This document shows positions 10,396 to 21,351 of a stretch of DNA of 64,000 nt, piece after piece. The translations under genes and the position numbers were made by a program. Numbering within the stretch: position 1 is the first letter of the stretch; each line of letters opens with the position of its first letter. The notes below the pieces were generated by a model that worked only from the letters and a program-made list of their open reading frames with translations, was not told where the DNA came from and did no database searches. The stretch spans positions 1,054,001 through 1,118,000 of the forward strand of contig NZ_CP065534.1 of NCBI RefSeq assembly GCF_015999465.1, in the 5' to 3' direction. The stretch is from Lonsdalea populi. Lineage in GTDB: Bacteria > Pseudomonadota > Gammaproteobacteria > Enterobacterales > Enterobacteriaceae.

Positions 10396-11009
10396 TACAT
10401 CACCCCCATCAGGTAAACCACGGTGAAGACGCAGATCCACACCACGTCAAGGAAGTGCCAGAACAGGCTGAGGCACATCAGGCGGGTTTTGTTGGTCGCG
10501 GTCAGACCCCGGCGGGAGACCTGAATCATCATGATAACCAGCCAGATCAGGCCGCTGGTGACATGGATACCGTGCGTGCCGACCAGTGCGAAGAATGCGG
10601 ACAGAAACGCGCTGCGGTTCGGGCCGTAGCCTTCCGAGATCAGATTATGGAATTCGTAAATCTCCATGCAGATGAAGATCAGGCCGAACAGGAACGTCAG
10701 GGCCAGCCACTGATTAACCCGCGACTTGTCGCCCTTGTTCATGGCGATCATTGCCATGCCGTAGGTGATGCTGCTGAACAGCAGGGTAAAGGTTTCCACC
10801 AGCACGAACGGCAGTTCGAAAATGTCCCTGCCCGTTGGTCCGCCCGCCACGCCGTTGACCAGAACGGCATAGGTGGCGAACAGAGATGCGAACAGGATGC
10901 AGTCGCTCATCAGGTAGATCCAGAAGCCGAAAACCTTCGTCGCTCCCGCATCGTGATGCCCATGCTCGGCATGGGCGACGTTATGCTTGGTCAAAGTATC
11001 AGTGGACAT
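10395..11009 (-). CDS. cyoC: Cytochrome bo3 ubiquinol oxidase subunit III
   Basis: A 204-residue membrane protein of the cytochrome c/quinol oxidase subunit III family, the same length as E. coli CyoC. It has five hydrophobic segments and the motif [13 protein letters not shown]. It belongs to the inner-membrane proton-pumping ubiquinol oxidase used at high oxygen. The gene overlaps the end of cyoB by 11 bases and touches cyoD by one base, as expected for a tightly coupled operon. Confidence 0.97.
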   Translation of the reverse strand: MSTDTLTKHNVAHAEHGHHDAGATKVFGFWIYLMSDCILFASLFATYAVLVNGVAGGPTGRDIFELPFVLVETFTLLFSSITYGMAMIAMNKGDKSRVNQWLALTFLFGLIFICMEIYEFHNLISEGYGPNRSAFLSAFFALVGTHGIHVTSGLIWLVIMMIQVSRRGLTATNKTRLMCLSLFWHFLDVVWICVFTVVYLMGVM

Positions 11010-12993
11010 TTTTCACGCCTGCCTTGCTAAGTTTCTCGAAATTTGCGTTTTCAATGCGCTCGATTTCTGTCACGGGAACGTAATAGTCCACGTCCTGATT
11101 GAAACTGTGCACAATCCAGGTCGCTATCATGCCGACGAAACTGACGGCAGCCAGCCACCAAATGTACCAGATCATCGCGAAACCAAAGAGCAGAGCGAAG
11201 GCGGAGATCACCAGGCCCGCCGCGGTGTTCTTAGGCATATGAATTTCTTCATAGCCGCCGTTTGGTCGACGATAGGCCTCGCCCTTCTCTTTCTCTTCCC
11301 AGAACGCATCGCGGTCATGAACCTGTGGGACGACCGCAAAGTTATAGAACGGGGCAGGGGAGGAGGTCGCCCACTCCAGCGTGCGCGCATCCCACGGGTC
11401 GCCGGTCAGGTCGCGGTTTTGGTCGCGGTCGCGGATGCTGACGTAGAACTGAATCAACTGACACAGGATCCCCAGCGCAATCAGCGCGGCGCCGGCTGAA
11501 GCCACCAGCAGCAGCGGATGGAATTCCGGATTGATCTGCTGGCTCAGGCGGCGAGTCATGCCCATGAAGCCCAGCGCATACAGCGGCATAAAGGCGACAA
11601 AGAAGCCGATAATCCAGCACCAGAAAGCACGCTTACCCCAGGTTTCATTCAGGGTGAAGCCGAAGGCTTTAGGGAACCAGTAGGTGATCCCTGCGAAGCA
11701 GCCGAACACCACGCCGCCGATAATCACGTTATGGAAGTGGGCGATCAAAAACAGGCTGTTGTGCAGCACGAAGTTGGCGCCCGGCACGGCCAGCAGCACG
11801 CCGGTCATCCCGCCGATGGAAAAGGTGATGATGAAACCGATGGTCCACAGCATGGCCGAGTGCATTTGGATACGGCCCTGGTACATCGTGAATAGCCAGT
11901 TGAAGATTTTCACCCCGGTCGGGATGGAAATGATCATGGTGGCGATGCCGAAGAAGGCATTAACGTTCGCGCCGGATCCCATCGTGAAGAAATGGTGCAG
12001 CCAGACGACGAATGACAGCACGGTGATGGCAATGGTCGCCCATACCAGAGACGTATAACCGAACAAGCGTTTGCGGCAGAAAGTCGCCGTTACCTCGGAG
12101 AATACGCCGAAGACCGGCAGCACCAGGATATACACCTCAGGATGGCCCCAGGCCCAGATGAGGTTGATGTACATCATCATGTTGCCGCCCATATCGTTGG
12201 TGAAGAAATGGGTGCCCAGATAGCGGTCCAACGTCAGTAGCGCAATGGTGACCGTCAGGATCGGGAATGCCGCGATTATCAGGACGTTGGTGCACAGTGA
12301 AGCCCAGGTGAAAACCGGCATTTTCATCATGCTCATGCCGGGCGCGCGCATTTTCATGATGGTGGCGAAGAAGTTCACGCCGGTCAGCGTGGTTCCCAGC
12401 CCGGAAATCTGCAGACTCCATATCCAGTAGTCGACCCCGACGCCGGGACTGTACTCCTTACCCGAAAGGGGGGGATAGGCGACCCAACCGGTCTGGGCGA
12501 ATTCACCCACGCCCAGCGAGATGTTCATCAGGATGACCCCGGCGACAAACAGCCAGAAGCTGAGCGAGTTCAGGAAGGGGAAGGCAACGTCGCGGGCACC
12601 GATTTGCAATGGAACGACCAGATTCATCAGGCCGACCACGAATGGTGTCGCCACGAAGAAAATCATGATCACGCCGTGTGCGGTAAAGATCTGGTCATAG
12701 TGATGAGGAGGGAGGAAACCCGCCTCACCCGCCGAAGCCAAGGCCTGCTGACTACGCATCATGATGGCGTCGGCGAAGCCACGCAGCATCATCACCAGGG
12801 CGACGATGACGTACATGATGCCGATTTTTTTATGATCAACGGACGTGAGCCATTCGGTCCACAGCCATTTCCATTTGCCGAAATAGGTGATTAAGGCCAG
12901 CAGCGCCAGCCCACCCAGAATGATTGCTGCCACGGTGACCATGATAATAGGTTCATGGTACGGAACCGCATCAAGAGTTAATTTTCCGAACAT
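10999..12993 (-). CDS. cyoB: Cytochrome bo3 ubiquinol oxidase subunit I
   Basis: A 664-residue heme-copper oxidase catalytic subunit, close to E. coli CyoB (663). The metal-binding histidines are present in [11 protein letters not shown] (low-spin heme), [17 protein letters not shown] (copper-B histidine and the cross-linked tyrosine), HHFFTMG (copper-B pair) and HFHNVIIGG (heme O and low-spin heme). The quinol-site region [13 protein letters not shown] is intact. The protein spans the membrane about fifteen times, reduces oxygen to water and pumps protons. It is the second gene of the operon, 20 bases after cyoA. Confidence 0.98.
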   Translation of the reverse strand: MFGKLTLDAVPYHEPIIMVTVAAIILGGLALLALITYFGKWKWLWTEWLTSVDHKKIGIMYVIVALVMMLRGFADAIMMRSQQALASAGEAGFLPPHHYDQIFTAHGVIMIFFVATPFVVGLMNLVVPLQIGARDVAFPFLNSLSFWLFVAGVILMNISLGVGEFAQTGWVAYPPLSGKEYSPGVGVDYWIWSLQISGLGTTLTGVNFFATIMKMRAPGMSMMKMPVFTWASLCTNVLIIAAFPILTVTIALLTLDRYLGTHFFTNDMGGNMMMYINLIWAWGHPEVYILVLPVFGVFSEVTATFCRKRLFGYTSLVWATIAITVLSFVVWLHHFFTMGSGANVNAFFGIATMIISIPTGVKIFNWLFTMYQGRIQMHSAMLWTIGFIITFSIGGMTGVLLAVPGANFVLHNSLFLIAHFHNVIIGGVVFGCFAGITYWFPKAFGFTLNETWGKRAFWCWIIGFFVAFMPLYALGFMGMTRRLSQQINPEFHPLLLVASAGAALIALGILCQLIQFYVSIRDRDQNRDLTGDPWDARTLEWATSSPAPFYNFAVVPQVHDRDAFWEEKEKGEAYRRPNGGYEEIHMPKNTAAGLVISAFALLFGFAMIWYIWWLAAVSFVGMIATWIVHSFNQDVDYYVPVTEIERIENANFEKLSKAGVKNVH

Positions 12994-13013
12994 CGTATTA
13001 TCCCTCGGCTCCT

Positions 13014-13961
13014 TTAATGAGAGGAGTGCTCGCTCATGTCCATGCCTTCATGAGACTGCATGCCTTCATCTTTCGGCGCGCTTTCCGCATGGTGCTGCAT
13101 GTACATTTCGTTGCCAGTAAATTTAGTAATCACCTGTCGGAACAGGTCCGGCTGTACCTGCGAGAAGTACTCGACGGGATGATATTCACTGGGGAGTGCC
13201 AGTTTTTCGAATTCACCCATGTTGCTCAGCGTATGGGAGGATTGGCGCACCGTATTCACCCACTGATCAAACGCCTGCTGATTCGGCGTCGCGATGGCGG
13301 TGAATTTCATACCGGAGAAGCCTTTGCCGCTATAAGCACCGGAAATGCCGTCGTACTTGCCCGGTTCATTCGCGATCAGGTGCAACTTCGTCTGCATACC
13401 GGCCATGGCGTAAATCTGCCCGCCGAGGCGAGGGATGAACAGCGAGTTCATGACGGAGTTGGACGTGATTTTGAACGAGACGGGAACGTTGGCCGGGAAG
13501 GCGAGTTCGTTCACGCTGGCAATGCCCAAATCGGGGTAGATAAACAGCCATTTCCAGTCAAGCGACACGACTTCGACGTTGATGGGTTTGACGTCGGAAT
13601 CCAGCGGTTTGTACGGGTCAAGCTCGTGAGTCGTCTTCCAGGTGATGGCCGCCAGGATGACGATGATGATAATCGGCACCGTCCAGACTACGGCTTCGAC
13701 TTTGTTGGAATGCGACCAGTGTGGCGTGTATTTGGCCTGATCGTTGGAAGCTCTGTACTTCCGGGCGAACACGATCGCCATAATGATCACTGGGATGACA
13801 ACGATCAACATCAGCCCGAGGGCGGTCAGTATCAGCGAACGTTGTTCAAGCCCTATTTGTCCTTTGGGGTTCATCAATGCCATATCACAGCCGCTGAGAA
13901 GCAGGGTGGCTGTAAATAAAGAGAACATCCCCAAAAATTTATTGTATTTCCTGAGTCTCAT
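13014..13961 (-). CDS. cyoA: Cytochrome bo3 ubiquinol oxidase subunit II
   Basis: A 315-residue lipoprotein, the same length as E. coli CyoA. The signal ends in the lipobox LLLSGC (cysteine near residue 25). Two transmembrane helices follow, then a periplasmic cupredoxin domain that lacks copper ligands, as is usual for quinol oxidases. The C-terminus is rich in Met, His and Glu. It is the first gene of cyoABCDE, translated from ATG after GAGGT, and downstream of a good sigma-70-type promoter. In E. coli the operon is repressed by ArcA and Fnr at low oxygen; I could not identify those sites with confidence here. Confidence 0.97.
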   Translation of the reverse strand: MRLRKYNKFLGMFSLFTATLLLSGCDMALMNPKGQIGLEQRSLILTALGLMLIVVIPVIIMAIVFARKYRASNDQAKYTPHWSHSNKVEAVVWTVPIIIIVILAAITWKTTHELDPYKPLDSDVKPINVEVVSLDWKWLFIYPDLGIASVNELAFPANVPVSFKITSNSVMNSLFIPRLGGQIYAMAGMQTKLHLIANEPGKYDGISGAYSGKGFSGMKFTAIATPNQQAFDQWVNTVRQSSHTLSNMGEFEKLALPSEYHPVEYFSQVQPDLFRQVITKFTGNEMYMQHHAESAPKDEGMQSHEGMDMSEHSSH

Positions 13962-14360
13962 CTAGCGACCTCAATAACAAGGGGCTCAATCATTATTTAA
14001 CGCGAGCGGGCATTTTACGGGATGGTTACCACACTGTAAACATGATTAAAGAGTTGTCAGGCATGTGTTGAGGTGATTCTCTTTGTGTTTTACGAATGTG
14101 GTTGTTTGTAAAAAAATATATTTAAAAACAGTGAGTAATAGTTTCTCTGAAAAATGATATGCCCTTATGACATATGACGGCGTGTCCTCAAAAATTATCG
14201 AGCCACAGCTATTAAGGTCTAGTGCGAGATAGAGGGTTGTCAAAGGAAAAAATTGGGAAAAAGGATAAAAAGACACGGTCGAAATATAAAAGCGCCGCTG
14301 CCGCGGCCGTGAAAAATGATGAGGTTCGACGGCGTGAAATCCGGCGAATAAGCGGCTTGA
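13962..14360. other. Intergenic region between ampG and cyoA
   Basis: This AT-rich 399-base stretch contains the cyo promoter. I see no gene; a 76-codon minus-strand frame at 14046 to 14276 has no family resemblance. No clear terminator for ampG was seen. Confidence 0.6.
14012..14040 (-). promoter_or_regulatory. Probable cyoA promoter
   Basis: On the minus strand, TTTACA (14035 to 14040) and TAAAAT (14012 to 14017) are separated by exactly 17 bases. This is a near-consensus sigma-70 promoter about 50 bases before the cyoA start. Confidence 0.65.
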
Positions 14361-15830
14361 TTACGTCTTTTTCAGCGACAGATAGTCCAGTATGCTGCCC
14401 AACAGGATGCCGCATGCGGCCAGCGCCGCGCCCGCGGCCATCATCATTTCCGCCGTAGCCGGGCGGTCGAGCCAGCCGAGCCCGTGCATTCCCCACGCGG
14501 CGGCGCCGATCGTGAAGAGTGCGACGCCGACGAATAGGCCCCGCACCGCCAGCGAGTAAGCCCGCGAATAGGCGCGCCGCGGCAGAAACGCATCGTTGAC
14601 CTGGGTGTATTCCAGCGTGCGGCGACACAGCAGTAGCAGCAGCAGACCGGGAAACGAGATGCCGACCGAGAACAGATAGAACCACGCCCAGCCATAGTTT
14701 TCGACGAACCCTCCCGCTATCGGACCGACATAGACGCGGCCAACGGCAGCCAGCGCGGACAACAGGGCGAACTGCGTGGCTGAAAATGACTTGTTGCACA
14801 GCGTCATCAGCAGGGCCACGAACGCCGCCGTCCCCATGCCGCCGCACAGATTTTCAACGAAAATGGCGGCGGCCATGGAGTACAGATGCTTGTCCGTGAC
14901 CGCAAGAAGCCAGTAGCCCGCATTGGATGCCGTCTGCAGCAGGCCGAAAATCATCAGCGCCCGGAACAGCGACCACCGTTGCATCAGAATGCCGCCGTAT
15001 AGCGCGCCGACGATGGTGGCGAAAAGTCCGAGCGTTTTGTTGATGAGGCCGACGTCGCCGGCGTTGAAGCCGACTCCGCGGATGAGAAAGGTGGTGCTGA
15101 GGCTGACGGCGAAGGCGTCGCCGAGCTTATAGAAAATAATCAGCAGCAGGATCAGCCAGGCGTTATTGCGGCCAAAGAAATCCCGCAGCGGCGCCATAAC
15201 GGCCTGTTCCATCGAATGCGGCGCAGGTTGGGTATTGACCGGCTCCGGTGCCAGCCATGTGGCCAGCGTACAAAGCAACATCAGACCGGCCATCAGCCAA
15301 TAGGTCGACTGCCATCCCAGGAACCGGTCGGCAATCCACAGCGCCAGTCCGCCTGAGACCAGCATCGCCAGCCGATACCCCAGCACGGAGACCGCGGCCC
15401 CGCTGCCGCGTTCCTGAGGGGGCAATAAATCTGTTTTGTAGGCGTCGAAGACAATGTCCTGCGACGCGGAAAAGAAAGCGATAACGACTGCCAGCGCGGC
15501 CAACCACCAGAGGTCCCGAGCTGGGTTCAATGTGCCGGTAGCCGCAATAGCAGCGACCAGGCCCAACTGCGTGAGCAGCAACCAGCCGCGACGGCGGCCA
15601 AAGAAAGACGGCGTATAACGATCCATCATCGGCGACCATAGAAACTTAAACACATAGGCTTGGCCGACCAGCGAGAAGAAGCCGATGGTTTTAAGATTGA
15701 CGTTCTCCACGGTCATCCAGGCTTGTAGTGTGCCCGAGGTTAAAGCCAGAGGAAGGCCAGAGGAAAACCCCAGAATGAGCAGGATCAGTGAATTGCGTTG
15801 GTTGAAAAGCGTGTGGAGCTGACGAGGCAT
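14361..15830 (-). CDS. ampG: Muropeptide MFS transporter AmpG
   Basis: A 489-residue inner-membrane permease, about the length of E. coli AmpG (491). It imports anhydro-muropeptides (GlcNAc-anhydroMurNAc peptides) from the periplasm for cell-wall recycling, which also controls ampC-type beta-lactamase induction in species that have AmpR. Characteristic stretches include GFSSGLPLALTSGTLQAWM at the N-terminus, DRYTPSFFGRRRGWLL and FVENLCGGMGTAAFVALLM. It lies 52 bases after yajG on the same strand, the usual pair. Confidence 0.96.
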   Translation of the reverse strand: MPRQLHTLFNQRNSLILLILGFSSGLPLALTSGTLQAWMTVENVNLKTIGFFSLVGQAYVFKFLWSPMMDRYTPSFFGRRRGWLLLTQLGLVAAIAATGTLNPARDLWWLAALAVVIAFFSASQDIVFDAYKTDLLPPQERGSGAAVSVLGYRLAMLVSGGLALWIADRFLGWQSTYWLMAGLMLLCTLATWLAPEPVNTQPAPHSMEQAVMAPLRDFFGRNNAWLILLLIIFYKLGDAFAVSLSTTFLIRGVGFNAGDVGLINKTLGLFATIVGALYGGILMQRWSLFRALMIFGLLQTASNAGYWLLAVTDKHLYSMAAAIFVENLCGGMGTAAFVALLMTLCNKSFSATQFALLSALAAVGRVYVGPIAGGFVENYGWAWFYLFSVGISFPGLLLLLLCRRTLEYTQVNDAFLPRRAYSRAYSLAVRGLFVGVALFTIGAAAWGMHGLGWLDRPATAEMMMAAGAALAACGILLGSILDYLSLKKT

Positions 15831-15845
15831 GCAACATCCTTTTGC

Positions 15846-15865
15846 TTACCCCGCTAACGGGGTAA
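15846..15865. other. Hairpin between yajG and ampG
   Basis: A perfect 8-bp stem (TTACCCCG / CGGGGTAA) with a 4-base loop in the yajG-ampG gap, without a T-tract on the transcribed strand. It may trim or stabilise the yajG-ampG message rather than end it; this is inference. Confidence 0.45.
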
Positions 15866-15882
15866 GGGAAACTGCGTGAAAA

Positions 15883-16461
15883 TTAGCGTGCGTTGGTCTT
15901 GATAAATTCGTTGACGCTGGTGTCTTGCGCCATGTCGCTGATGACATCGCTCAACACTTGGTTCACCGCGGTGGTGATTTTGTTGTTGGTCGCGGTCAAT
16001 GCGCCTTGAACATTGTAGGTTGAACGGTAGTTTTTGACCTGCTTATTGCCGTTTGAAGCTTGAGCGATGATCGAAATGTCCGCCTTGGTCGTAATGGTGT
16101 AGCGCAGATTGCCTTCAGATACGTCGGCATAAAGGGTGTTGACCACAATCTGCAGCGCGACCGGACCGCCGGTGCCAATCATGTAACCGCGGGCGGTCAT
16201 CTGTTTCTCCAGCGCTTCTTGCAGCAGGAAGCGCAGATCGCGTGAGGGGACCAGCGTCACTAACTGACTGTCGCGGTTTACTTTGGCCAGCGCCTGATCT
16301 TGTCGCTGATCGGCTCCGTTGATGCTGATTGTCACGCCCATCAGGCTAGGGTCCTGAGAAGGCAACGCGATGTTAGGGTTGATATTCAGCGTATTACCTT
16401 TGCCTGCGCAGCTCGCCAGCGCCATGACGGCCAGCAGCGGAAAAATGAATTTTTTTAACAT
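15883..16461 (-). CDS. yajG: YajG family lipoprotein
   Basis: A 192-residue predicted lipoprotein, the same length as E. coli YajG. The signal peptide MLKKFIFPLLAVMALASC ends in a lipobox with the cysteine at residue 18. Conserved segments include QDPSLMGVTISINGADQR and the C-terminal DMAQDTSVNEFIKTNAR. The start at 16461 gives a proper signal peptide; the longer frame upstream does not. The family has no firm molecular function. The gene lies upstream of ampG and divergent from bolA, as in other enterobacteria. Confidence 0.94.
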   Translation of the reverse strand: MLKKFIFPLLAVMALASCAGKGNTLNINPNIALPSQDPSLMGVTISINGADQRQDQALAKVNRDSQLVTLVPSRDLRFLLQEALEKQMTARGYMIGTGGPVALQIVVNTLYADVSEGNLRYTITTKADISIIAQASNGNKQVKNYRSTYNVQGALTATNNKITTAVNQVLSDVISDMAQDTSVNEFIKTNAR

Positions 16462-16806
16462 GCGAATGTTCTCAGTAATAATAAGAAGAAGGATAATCGT
16501 TAAAAACGAGCGATATCGTACCATTACCTCAGGCAAGAGAAAGAGCGGAGAATCGCTCGCGTCGCGAGTTCTTTGCCTGTCGGGAAACCGGTTCTGTTTT
16601 TATCACAACTTCCCGAAGAAAAGATATGCCGCCCATGCCGCAGTAGCCTCCGCGCTGGCATTAGCGGATTATTCTGCATGCGATTTCAGCATAAAACCTT
16701 ATAACGGCATCGTCGCCAGCGCGAGAGAATTCCTGTGATCGTACACACCGGTCGTGTAAAAATGACGCCCATCTTGTCCGCTCTCAATCTGCTATTAAGG
16801 TTAACC

Positions 16807-17121
16807 ATGATTCGTGAAACCATTGAAGCCAAGCTGCAAACCGGGCTGACCCCGGAACACCTCGAGGTAATCAACGAAAGCCATCGCCATCGAGTGCCGG
16901 CGGGTTCGGAAAGCCATTTTAAAGTGGTGCTGGTCAGCGATCGGTTCGACGGTAAACGCCTGATTCAGCGACATCGTGCGGTTTATGAGCTCCTGGCGGA
17001 GGAGATGGCTGGCGCAGTCCATGCGCTTGCGCTCTACGTCTATACCCCGCAGGAGTGGCGCGATCAGCATCAAACGGCCCCCACGTCACCTGCCTGCGGC
17101 GGTGCGGGAATCGACCGTTAA
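16807..17121 (+). CDS. bolA: Transcriptional regulator / stress protein BolA
   Basis: A 104-residue protein starting [16 protein letters not shown], with the family core [16 protein letters not shown] and [13 protein letters not shown]. It is one residue shorter than E. coli BolA. BolA is a stress- and stationary-phase regulator affecting cell shape and biofilm formation; it also partners monothiol glutaredoxins in iron-sulfur handling through conserved histidines. The ATG at 16807 follows AAGG; an upstream in-frame ATG would add an unrelated 24-residue leader. Confidence 0.95.
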   Translation: MIRETIEAKLQTGLTPEHLEVINESHRHRVPAGSESHFKVVLVSDRFDGKRLIQRHRAVYELLAEEMAGAVHALALYVYTPQEWRDQHQTAPTSPACGGAGIDR

Positions 17122-17206
17122 CATTGACAGAGTCGTGGCGCAAAGCATCCTCATACCTTATTTAAAAGCGGCGATTGCCCATGCGGCACGACGCTGGTGA
17201 CTCTCC

Positions 17207-17235
17207 TCGACTCGGTCAGTCTATGCCGCTATAAT
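17207..17235 (+). promoter_or_regulatory. Probable tig promoter
   Basis: TCGACT and a perfect TATAAT box are separated by 17 bases, about 175 bases before the tig start, so the leader would be long. Confidence 0.55.
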
Positions 17236-17409
17236 GCCGCGTCTTATTTTTCCTGAATGTATTCGGGACGCTTCTGACTACAAGGAACGGGTCTGGTTCG
17301 CGAGGCCGTCCTGGTGATGTGAGTCTGTGATCAGAAAGTCTGCCTTCGGGCGCTTTGTGAAAAAGACTTTTGAGGTTGACCGAGCACTGTGATTTTTTGA
17401 GGTAACAAG

Positions 17410-18714
17410 ATGCAAGTTTCAGTTGAAACCACCCAAGGCCTTGGGCGCCGCGTAACGATTACCGTTGCTGCTGACAGCATCGAGAATGCTGTTAAGAGCG
17501 AGCTGGTCAACGTGGCAAAAAAAGTTCGTATCGACGGCTTCCGTAAAGGCAAAGTGCCGATGAATATCGTTGCTCAGCGTTATGGCGCTTCCGTGCGTCA
17601 GGACGTGCTGGGCGACTTGATGCAGCGTCAGTTTGTTGATGCGATCATCAAGGAAAAGATCACTCCTGCAGGCGCGCCGAACTATGTTCCGGGCGAGTAC
17701 AATGCGGGATCTGACTTCACCTACACCGTTGAATTCGAAGTGTATCCAGAAGTTGAACTGAAAGGTCTGGATAGCATTGAAGTCGAAAAACCGCTGGTGG
17801 AAGTTAAAGACGAAGACGTCGACGCCATGCTGGATACCCTGCGTAAGCAGCAGGCGACTTGGAAAGATGTTGAACGCGCAGCTGAAGCTGAAGACCGCGT
17901 AACCATCGACTTCATCGGTTCTGTCGACGGCGAAGAGTTTGAAGGCGGCAAAGCCTCTGACTTCGTGCTGGCGATGGGCCAGAACCGTATGATCCCGGGA
18001 TTCGAAGACGGTGTTGTCGGGCACAAGGCGGGTGAAGAGTTCACTATCGAAGTCACCTTCCCGGAAGACTACCACGCTGAAAACCTGAAGGGTAAAGCCG
18101 CTCAGTTCGCTATCGTACTGAAAAAAGTCGAAGAGCGTGAGCTGCCGGAACTGACTGCTGACTTCATCAAACGTTTTGGCGTTGAAGATGGTTCTGTCGC
18201 CGGTCTGCGTACCGAAGTGCGAAAAAACATGGAGCGTGAGCTTAAAGCCGCTGTGCGTAACCGTGTGAAAACTCAGGTTATCGACGGTCTGGTCGATGCT
18301 AACGACATCGATGTTCCTGCTGCGCTGGTCGACGGTGAAATCGACGTACTGCGCCGTCAGGCTGCACAGCGCTTCGGTGGCGATGAAAAACAGGCTCTGG
18401 AACTGCCGCGCGAACTGTTTGAAGCTCAGGCTAAACGTCGCGTAGTCGTCGGCCTACTGTTGGGCGAAGTCATCACCACCAACGAGCTGAAAGCCGATGA
18501 GGACCGTGTTTCCGCGATGATCGACGAAATGGCAGCAGCCTACGAAGATCCGCAGGAAGTGGTTGAGTTCTACAAAAAGAACAAAGAAATGATGAACAAC
18601 ATGCGTAATGTCGCTCTGGAAGAGCAGGCGATTGAAACGCTGTTGTCTCAGGCGAAAGTGACCGAAAAAGAAGTCGGGTTTAGCGACCTGATGAACCAGA
18701 CTAATAACGCGTAA
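17410..18714 (+). CDS. tig: Trigger factor, ribosome-bound chaperone and prolyl isomerase
   Basis: A 434-residue protein, close to E. coli trigger factor (432). The N-terminal ribosome-binding domain has the signature GFRKGKVPM (about residues 44 to 52). A FKBP-type peptidyl-prolyl isomerase domain follows in the middle (about residues 150 to 245, with [19 protein letters not shown]). The C-terminal substrate-cradling arms form the rest. It docks at the ribosome exit tunnel through L23 and shields nascent chains. The ATG has GAGGT upstream. A terminator follows, and clpP-clpX-lon lie downstream as in E. coli. Confidence 0.98.
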   Translation: MQVSVETTQGLGRRVTITVAADSIENAVKSELVNVAKKVRIDGFRKGKVPMNIVAQRYGASVRQDVLGDLMQRQFVDAIIKEKITPAGAPNYVPGEYNAGSDFTYTVEFEVYPEVELKGLDSIEVEKPLVEVKDEDVDAMLDTLRKQQATWKDVERAAEAEDRVTIDFIGSVDGEEFEGGKASDFVLAMGQNRMIPGFEDGVVGHKAGEEFTIEVTFPEDYHAENLKGKAAQFAIVLKKVEERELPELTADFIKRFGVEDGSVAGLRTEVRKNMERELKAAVRNRVKTQVIDGLVDANDIDVPAALVDGEIDVLRRQAAQRFGGDEKQALELPRELFEAQAKRRVVVGLLLGEVITTNELKADEDRVSAMIDEMAAAYEDPQEVVEFYKKNKEMMNNMRNVALEEQAIETLLSQAKVTEKEVGFSDLMNQTNNA

Positions 18715-18749
18715 CCGCGTTAACCTCTCGAGGTCGTCAGACTGATACT

Positions 18750-18780
18750 GCCCGTAGTTTAAACGCTGCGGGCTTTTTTT
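18750..18780 (+). terminator. tig terminator
   Basis: An 8-bp stem (GCCCGTAG / CTGCGGGC, one G-T pair) followed by seven T, 35 bases after the tig stop. Confidence 0.85.
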
Positions 18781-18922
18781 CTGCCTGATTATGGGACGGC
18801 TTTTCCTTAAATTACGACTGCCAGGCATTTATTTGCACTAACATTAATTCTAACTGAAACAGAATTCACAGCGCTTTTTTCGGAGTAATGCAGAGTTAAT
18901 CGAAAATAATCGGTGGTGTAAG

Positions 18923-18950
18923 CTTGAAAATCGACATAAGACGCCCAATT
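18923..18950 (+). promoter_or_regulatory. Possible heat-shock (sigma-32) promoter for clpP
   Basis: CTTGAA is followed after 14 bases by GCCCAATT, a partial match to the sigma-32 consensus (CTTGAA, 13 to 15 bases, CCCCATNT). It lies about 150 bases before clpP. The -10 half is imperfect. Confidence 0.35.
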
Positions 18951-19102
18951 GTCCGATAATTGATGACGCATCGCTGGGTATTCTGGCGGATTCTGAGATC
19001 TTAAGGTACGGCGACCCCACTCGGTCTGGGCGTGGTTTTCACTTCGTATCTCAAGTAGAATCAGGCAATATGCGCCGAATGCATTTTATCTAGGAGACGT
19101 TG

Positions 19103-19726
19103 ATGTCATACAGTGGCGAACAAGTAAAACAGGCTCCGCATATGGCCCTGGTGCCAATGGTCGTAGAGCAGACTGCACGCGGGGAACGTTCTTACGACAT
19201 CTATTCCCGCTTATTAAAAGAGCGTGTGATCTTCCTGACCGGTCAGGTTGAAGATCATATGGCGAACCTGATTACGGCTCAGATGTTGTTTCTGGAAGCC
19301 GAAAATCCCGAGAAAGACATTTATTTGTACATCAACTCGCCGGGCGGGGTGATCACTGCGGGAATGTCCATCTATGACACCATGCAGTTCATCAAGCCGG
19401 ATGTCAGTACTATCTGTATGGGACAGGCGTGTTCAATGGGGGCGTTTCTGCTGACTTCCGGTGCGGAAGGCAAACGTTTTTGCCTGCCTAATTCACGCGT
19501 CATGATTCACCAACCGCTGGGCGGTTACCAGGGACAGGCGACGGATATTGAAATTCACGCCAAAGAAATCCTGAAAGTGAAGTCACGCATGAATGAACTG
19601 ATGGCTAAACATACGGGACGGTCTCTTGAAGAAATAGAAAGAGACACGGAACGTGACCGTTTCCTCTCTGCCAATGAGGCAGTAGACTACGGATTAGTCG
19701 ATTCTGTATTGACTCATCGCGACTGA
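19103..19726 (+). CDS. clpP: ATP-dependent Clp protease proteolytic subunit
   Basis: A 207-residue serine protease subunit, the same length as the E. coli precursor. Two stacked heptamers form the degradation chamber that works with ClpX or ClpA. The catalytic triad is visible: serine in QACSMGAF (about residue 111), histidine in [10 protein letters not shown] (about 136) and the aspartate in TERDRFLS. The residue before the catalytic serine is cysteine where E. coli has alanine. A short N-terminal propeptide before [10 protein letters not shown] is expected to be removed. The ATG at 19103 follows AGGAG by six bases; a TTG three bases earlier is less likely. clpX follows after a 162-base gap. 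Confidence 0.98.
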   Translation: MSYSGEQVKQAPHMALVPMVVEQTARGERSYDIYSRLLKERVIFLTGQVEDHMANLITAQMLFLEAENPEKDIYLYINSPGGVITAGMSIYDTMQFIKPDVSTICMGQACSMGAFLLTSGAEGKRFCLPNSRVMIHQPLGGYQGQATDIEIHAKEILKVKSRMNELMAKHTGRSLEEIERDTERDRFLSANEAVDYGLVDSVLTHRD

Positions 19727-19888
19727 CTCCATTTGTGAGGGTTGCTCTGTATAGCTGTAGACGGTGTTCGGCCGATAGTCTTTTGTGCGAGTGTGATTGC
19801 GCTTATTGGCTATAGATAGTGGCGTTCGCTGTAGCGCTATCGCTGTATGGTTAGCCTGCGGGCAAGAGACTAAAGAAGAGGTTTACTG

Positions 19889-21163
19889 ATGACAGATAAG
19901 CGCAAAGACGGTTCAGGAAAGTTGCTGTACTGCTCTTTCTGCGGCAAAAGCCAGCACGAGGTTCGTAAGCTGATTGCCGGGCCGTCAGTGTATATCTGCG
20001 ATGAATGTGTTGACTTGTGTAACGACATTATTCGCGAAGAGATTAAAGAAGTGGCCCCGCATCGTGAACGCAGCGCGTTGCCGACCCCGCACGAAATTCG
20101 CCATCACCTTGACGATTACGTGATTGGTCAAGAGCAGGCCAAGAAAGTCCTGGCTGTGGCCGTATACAACCACTACAAACGTTTACGCAACGGTGACAGT
20201 AGCAACGGCGTTGAGCTGGGCAAAAGCAACATCCTGCTCATCGGCCCCACCGGCAGCGGTAAGACTCTGCTGGCAGAAACGCTGGCTCGATTCCTCGACG
20301 TGCCTTTCACCATGGCTGACGCCACGACGTTGACTGAAGCGGGTTACGTGGGTGAAGACGTCGAGAACATCATCCAGAAACTGCTGCAGAAATGTGATTA
20401 CGACGTACAGAAAGCGCAGCGCGGCATCGTTTATATCGATGAAATCGACAAAATTTCCCGTAAGTCGGATAACCCGTCGATTACGCGTGACGTTTCAGGC
20501 GAAGGCGTACAGCAGGCCCTGCTGAAGTTGATTGAAGGGACTATCGCCGCCGTTCCGCCTCAGGGCGGTCGCAAGCATCCGCAGCAGGAATTCCTGCAGG
20601 TCGATACCTCGAAAATCCTGTTCATCTGCGGCGGTGCATTCGCTGGATTAGATAAGGTCATTGAGCAGCGAACCGACACCGGCCGCGGCATTGGCTTCAA
20701 TGCAACGGTTAAAGGTCTTTCGCAGAAAGTGACCGAAGGCGAACTGCTGGGCCAGGTAGAGCCGGGCGATCTGATCAAGTTTGGTCTGATTCCTGAGTTT
20801 ATTGGTCGTCTGCCGGTGGTAGCGACCCTGAAAGAGCTGGATGAAGCCGCGCTGATTCAGATTCTGCGTGAGCCGAAGAACGCGCTGACCAAGCAGTATC
20901 AGGCTCTGTTCAAACTCGAAGGCGTTGAGCTGGAATTCCGTGACGACGCGTTGACGGCGATTGCAAAAAAAGCCATGGCGCGCAGGACCGGAGCACGCGG
21001 CCTGCGTTCCATCGTGGAAGCGGCGCTGCTGGAAACCATGTATGAGCTGCCTTCTCAGGACAGCGTGGACAAAGTTGTGATCGACGAATCCGTCATCGCG
21101 GGTCAGTCCGAACCGCTCTTGATTTACGGCAAGCACGAAGCGCAACAAGCCTCTGGCGAATAA
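19889..21163 (+). CDS. clpX: ATP-dependent Clp protease ATP-binding subunit ClpX
   Basis: A 424-residue AAA+ unfoldase, the same length as E. coli ClpX. The N-terminal zinc-binding domain has cysteines at residues 15, 18, 37 and 40. The ATPase has Walker A GPTGSGKT (about residue 120), pore loop GYVGEDVE, Walker [10 protein letters not shown] and the ClpP-docking IGF loop in GRGIGFNA. It recognises tagged substrates such as SsrA-tagged proteins and feeds them into ClpP. The ATG follows AGAGG. A strong terminator follows, before lon. Confidence 0.98.
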   Translation: MTDKRKDGSGKLLYCSFCGKSQHEVRKLIAGPSVYICDECVDLCNDIIREEIKEVAPHRERSALPTPHEIRHHLDDYVIGQEQAKKVLAVAVYNHYKRLRNGDSSNGVELGKSNILLIGPTGSGKTLLAETLARFLDVPFTMADATTLTEAGYVGEDVENIIQKLLQKCDYDVQKAQRGIVYIDEIDKISRKSDNPSITRDVSGEGVQQALLKLIEGTIAAVPPQGGRKHPQQEFLQVDTSKILFICGGAFAGLDKVIEQRTDTGRGIGFNATVKGLSQKVTEGELLGQVEPGDLIKFGLIPEFIGRLPVVATLKELDEAALIQILREPKNALTKQYQALFKLEGVELEFRDDALTAIAKKAMARRTGARGLRSIVEAALLETMYELPSQDSVDKVVIDESVIAGQSEPLLIYGKHEAQQASGE

Positions 21164-21192
21164 TTCGCCTAAAAATCATCATCGAACAACAA

Positions 21193-21223
21193 AATGGGGG
21201 GTGTTGGCCCCCCATTCCTTTTT
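21193..21223 (+). terminator. clpX terminator
   Basis: A 9-bp stem (AATGGGGGG / CCCCCCATT), loop TGTTGG, then CCTTTTT, just after clpX and before the lon promoter. Confidence 0.9.
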
Positions 21224-21237
21224 CAGCGCGATCTAAC

Positions 21238-21266
21238 GTTGAATGTAGGATATTTATCCCCATATA
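21238..21266 (+). promoter_or_regulatory. Heat-shock (sigma-32) promoter of lon
   Basis: GTTGAA, 14 bases, then CCCCATATA closely matches the sigma-32 consensus and resembles the known E. coli lon promoter. It lies 86 bases before the lon start, directly after the clpX terminator. Confidence 0.8.
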
Positions 21267-21351
21267 CTCGAATACCTAGAGGCGAAACCGTGAAGAGCCT
21301 GTTTCACGAGATTCCCTTAACCTGGCGGAAATGAAACTAAGAGAGAGCTCT

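Larger units (their letters stand above)
18715..19102. other. Intergenic region between tig and clpP
   Basis: This 388-base stretch holds the tig terminator and the clpP control region. No gene was seen on either strand. Confidence 0.7.

Noticed and set aside
14046..14276. Small minus-strand frame upstream of cyoA
   Set aside because: It lies in an AT-rich promoter region, lacks a ribosome site and has no recognised homologue.
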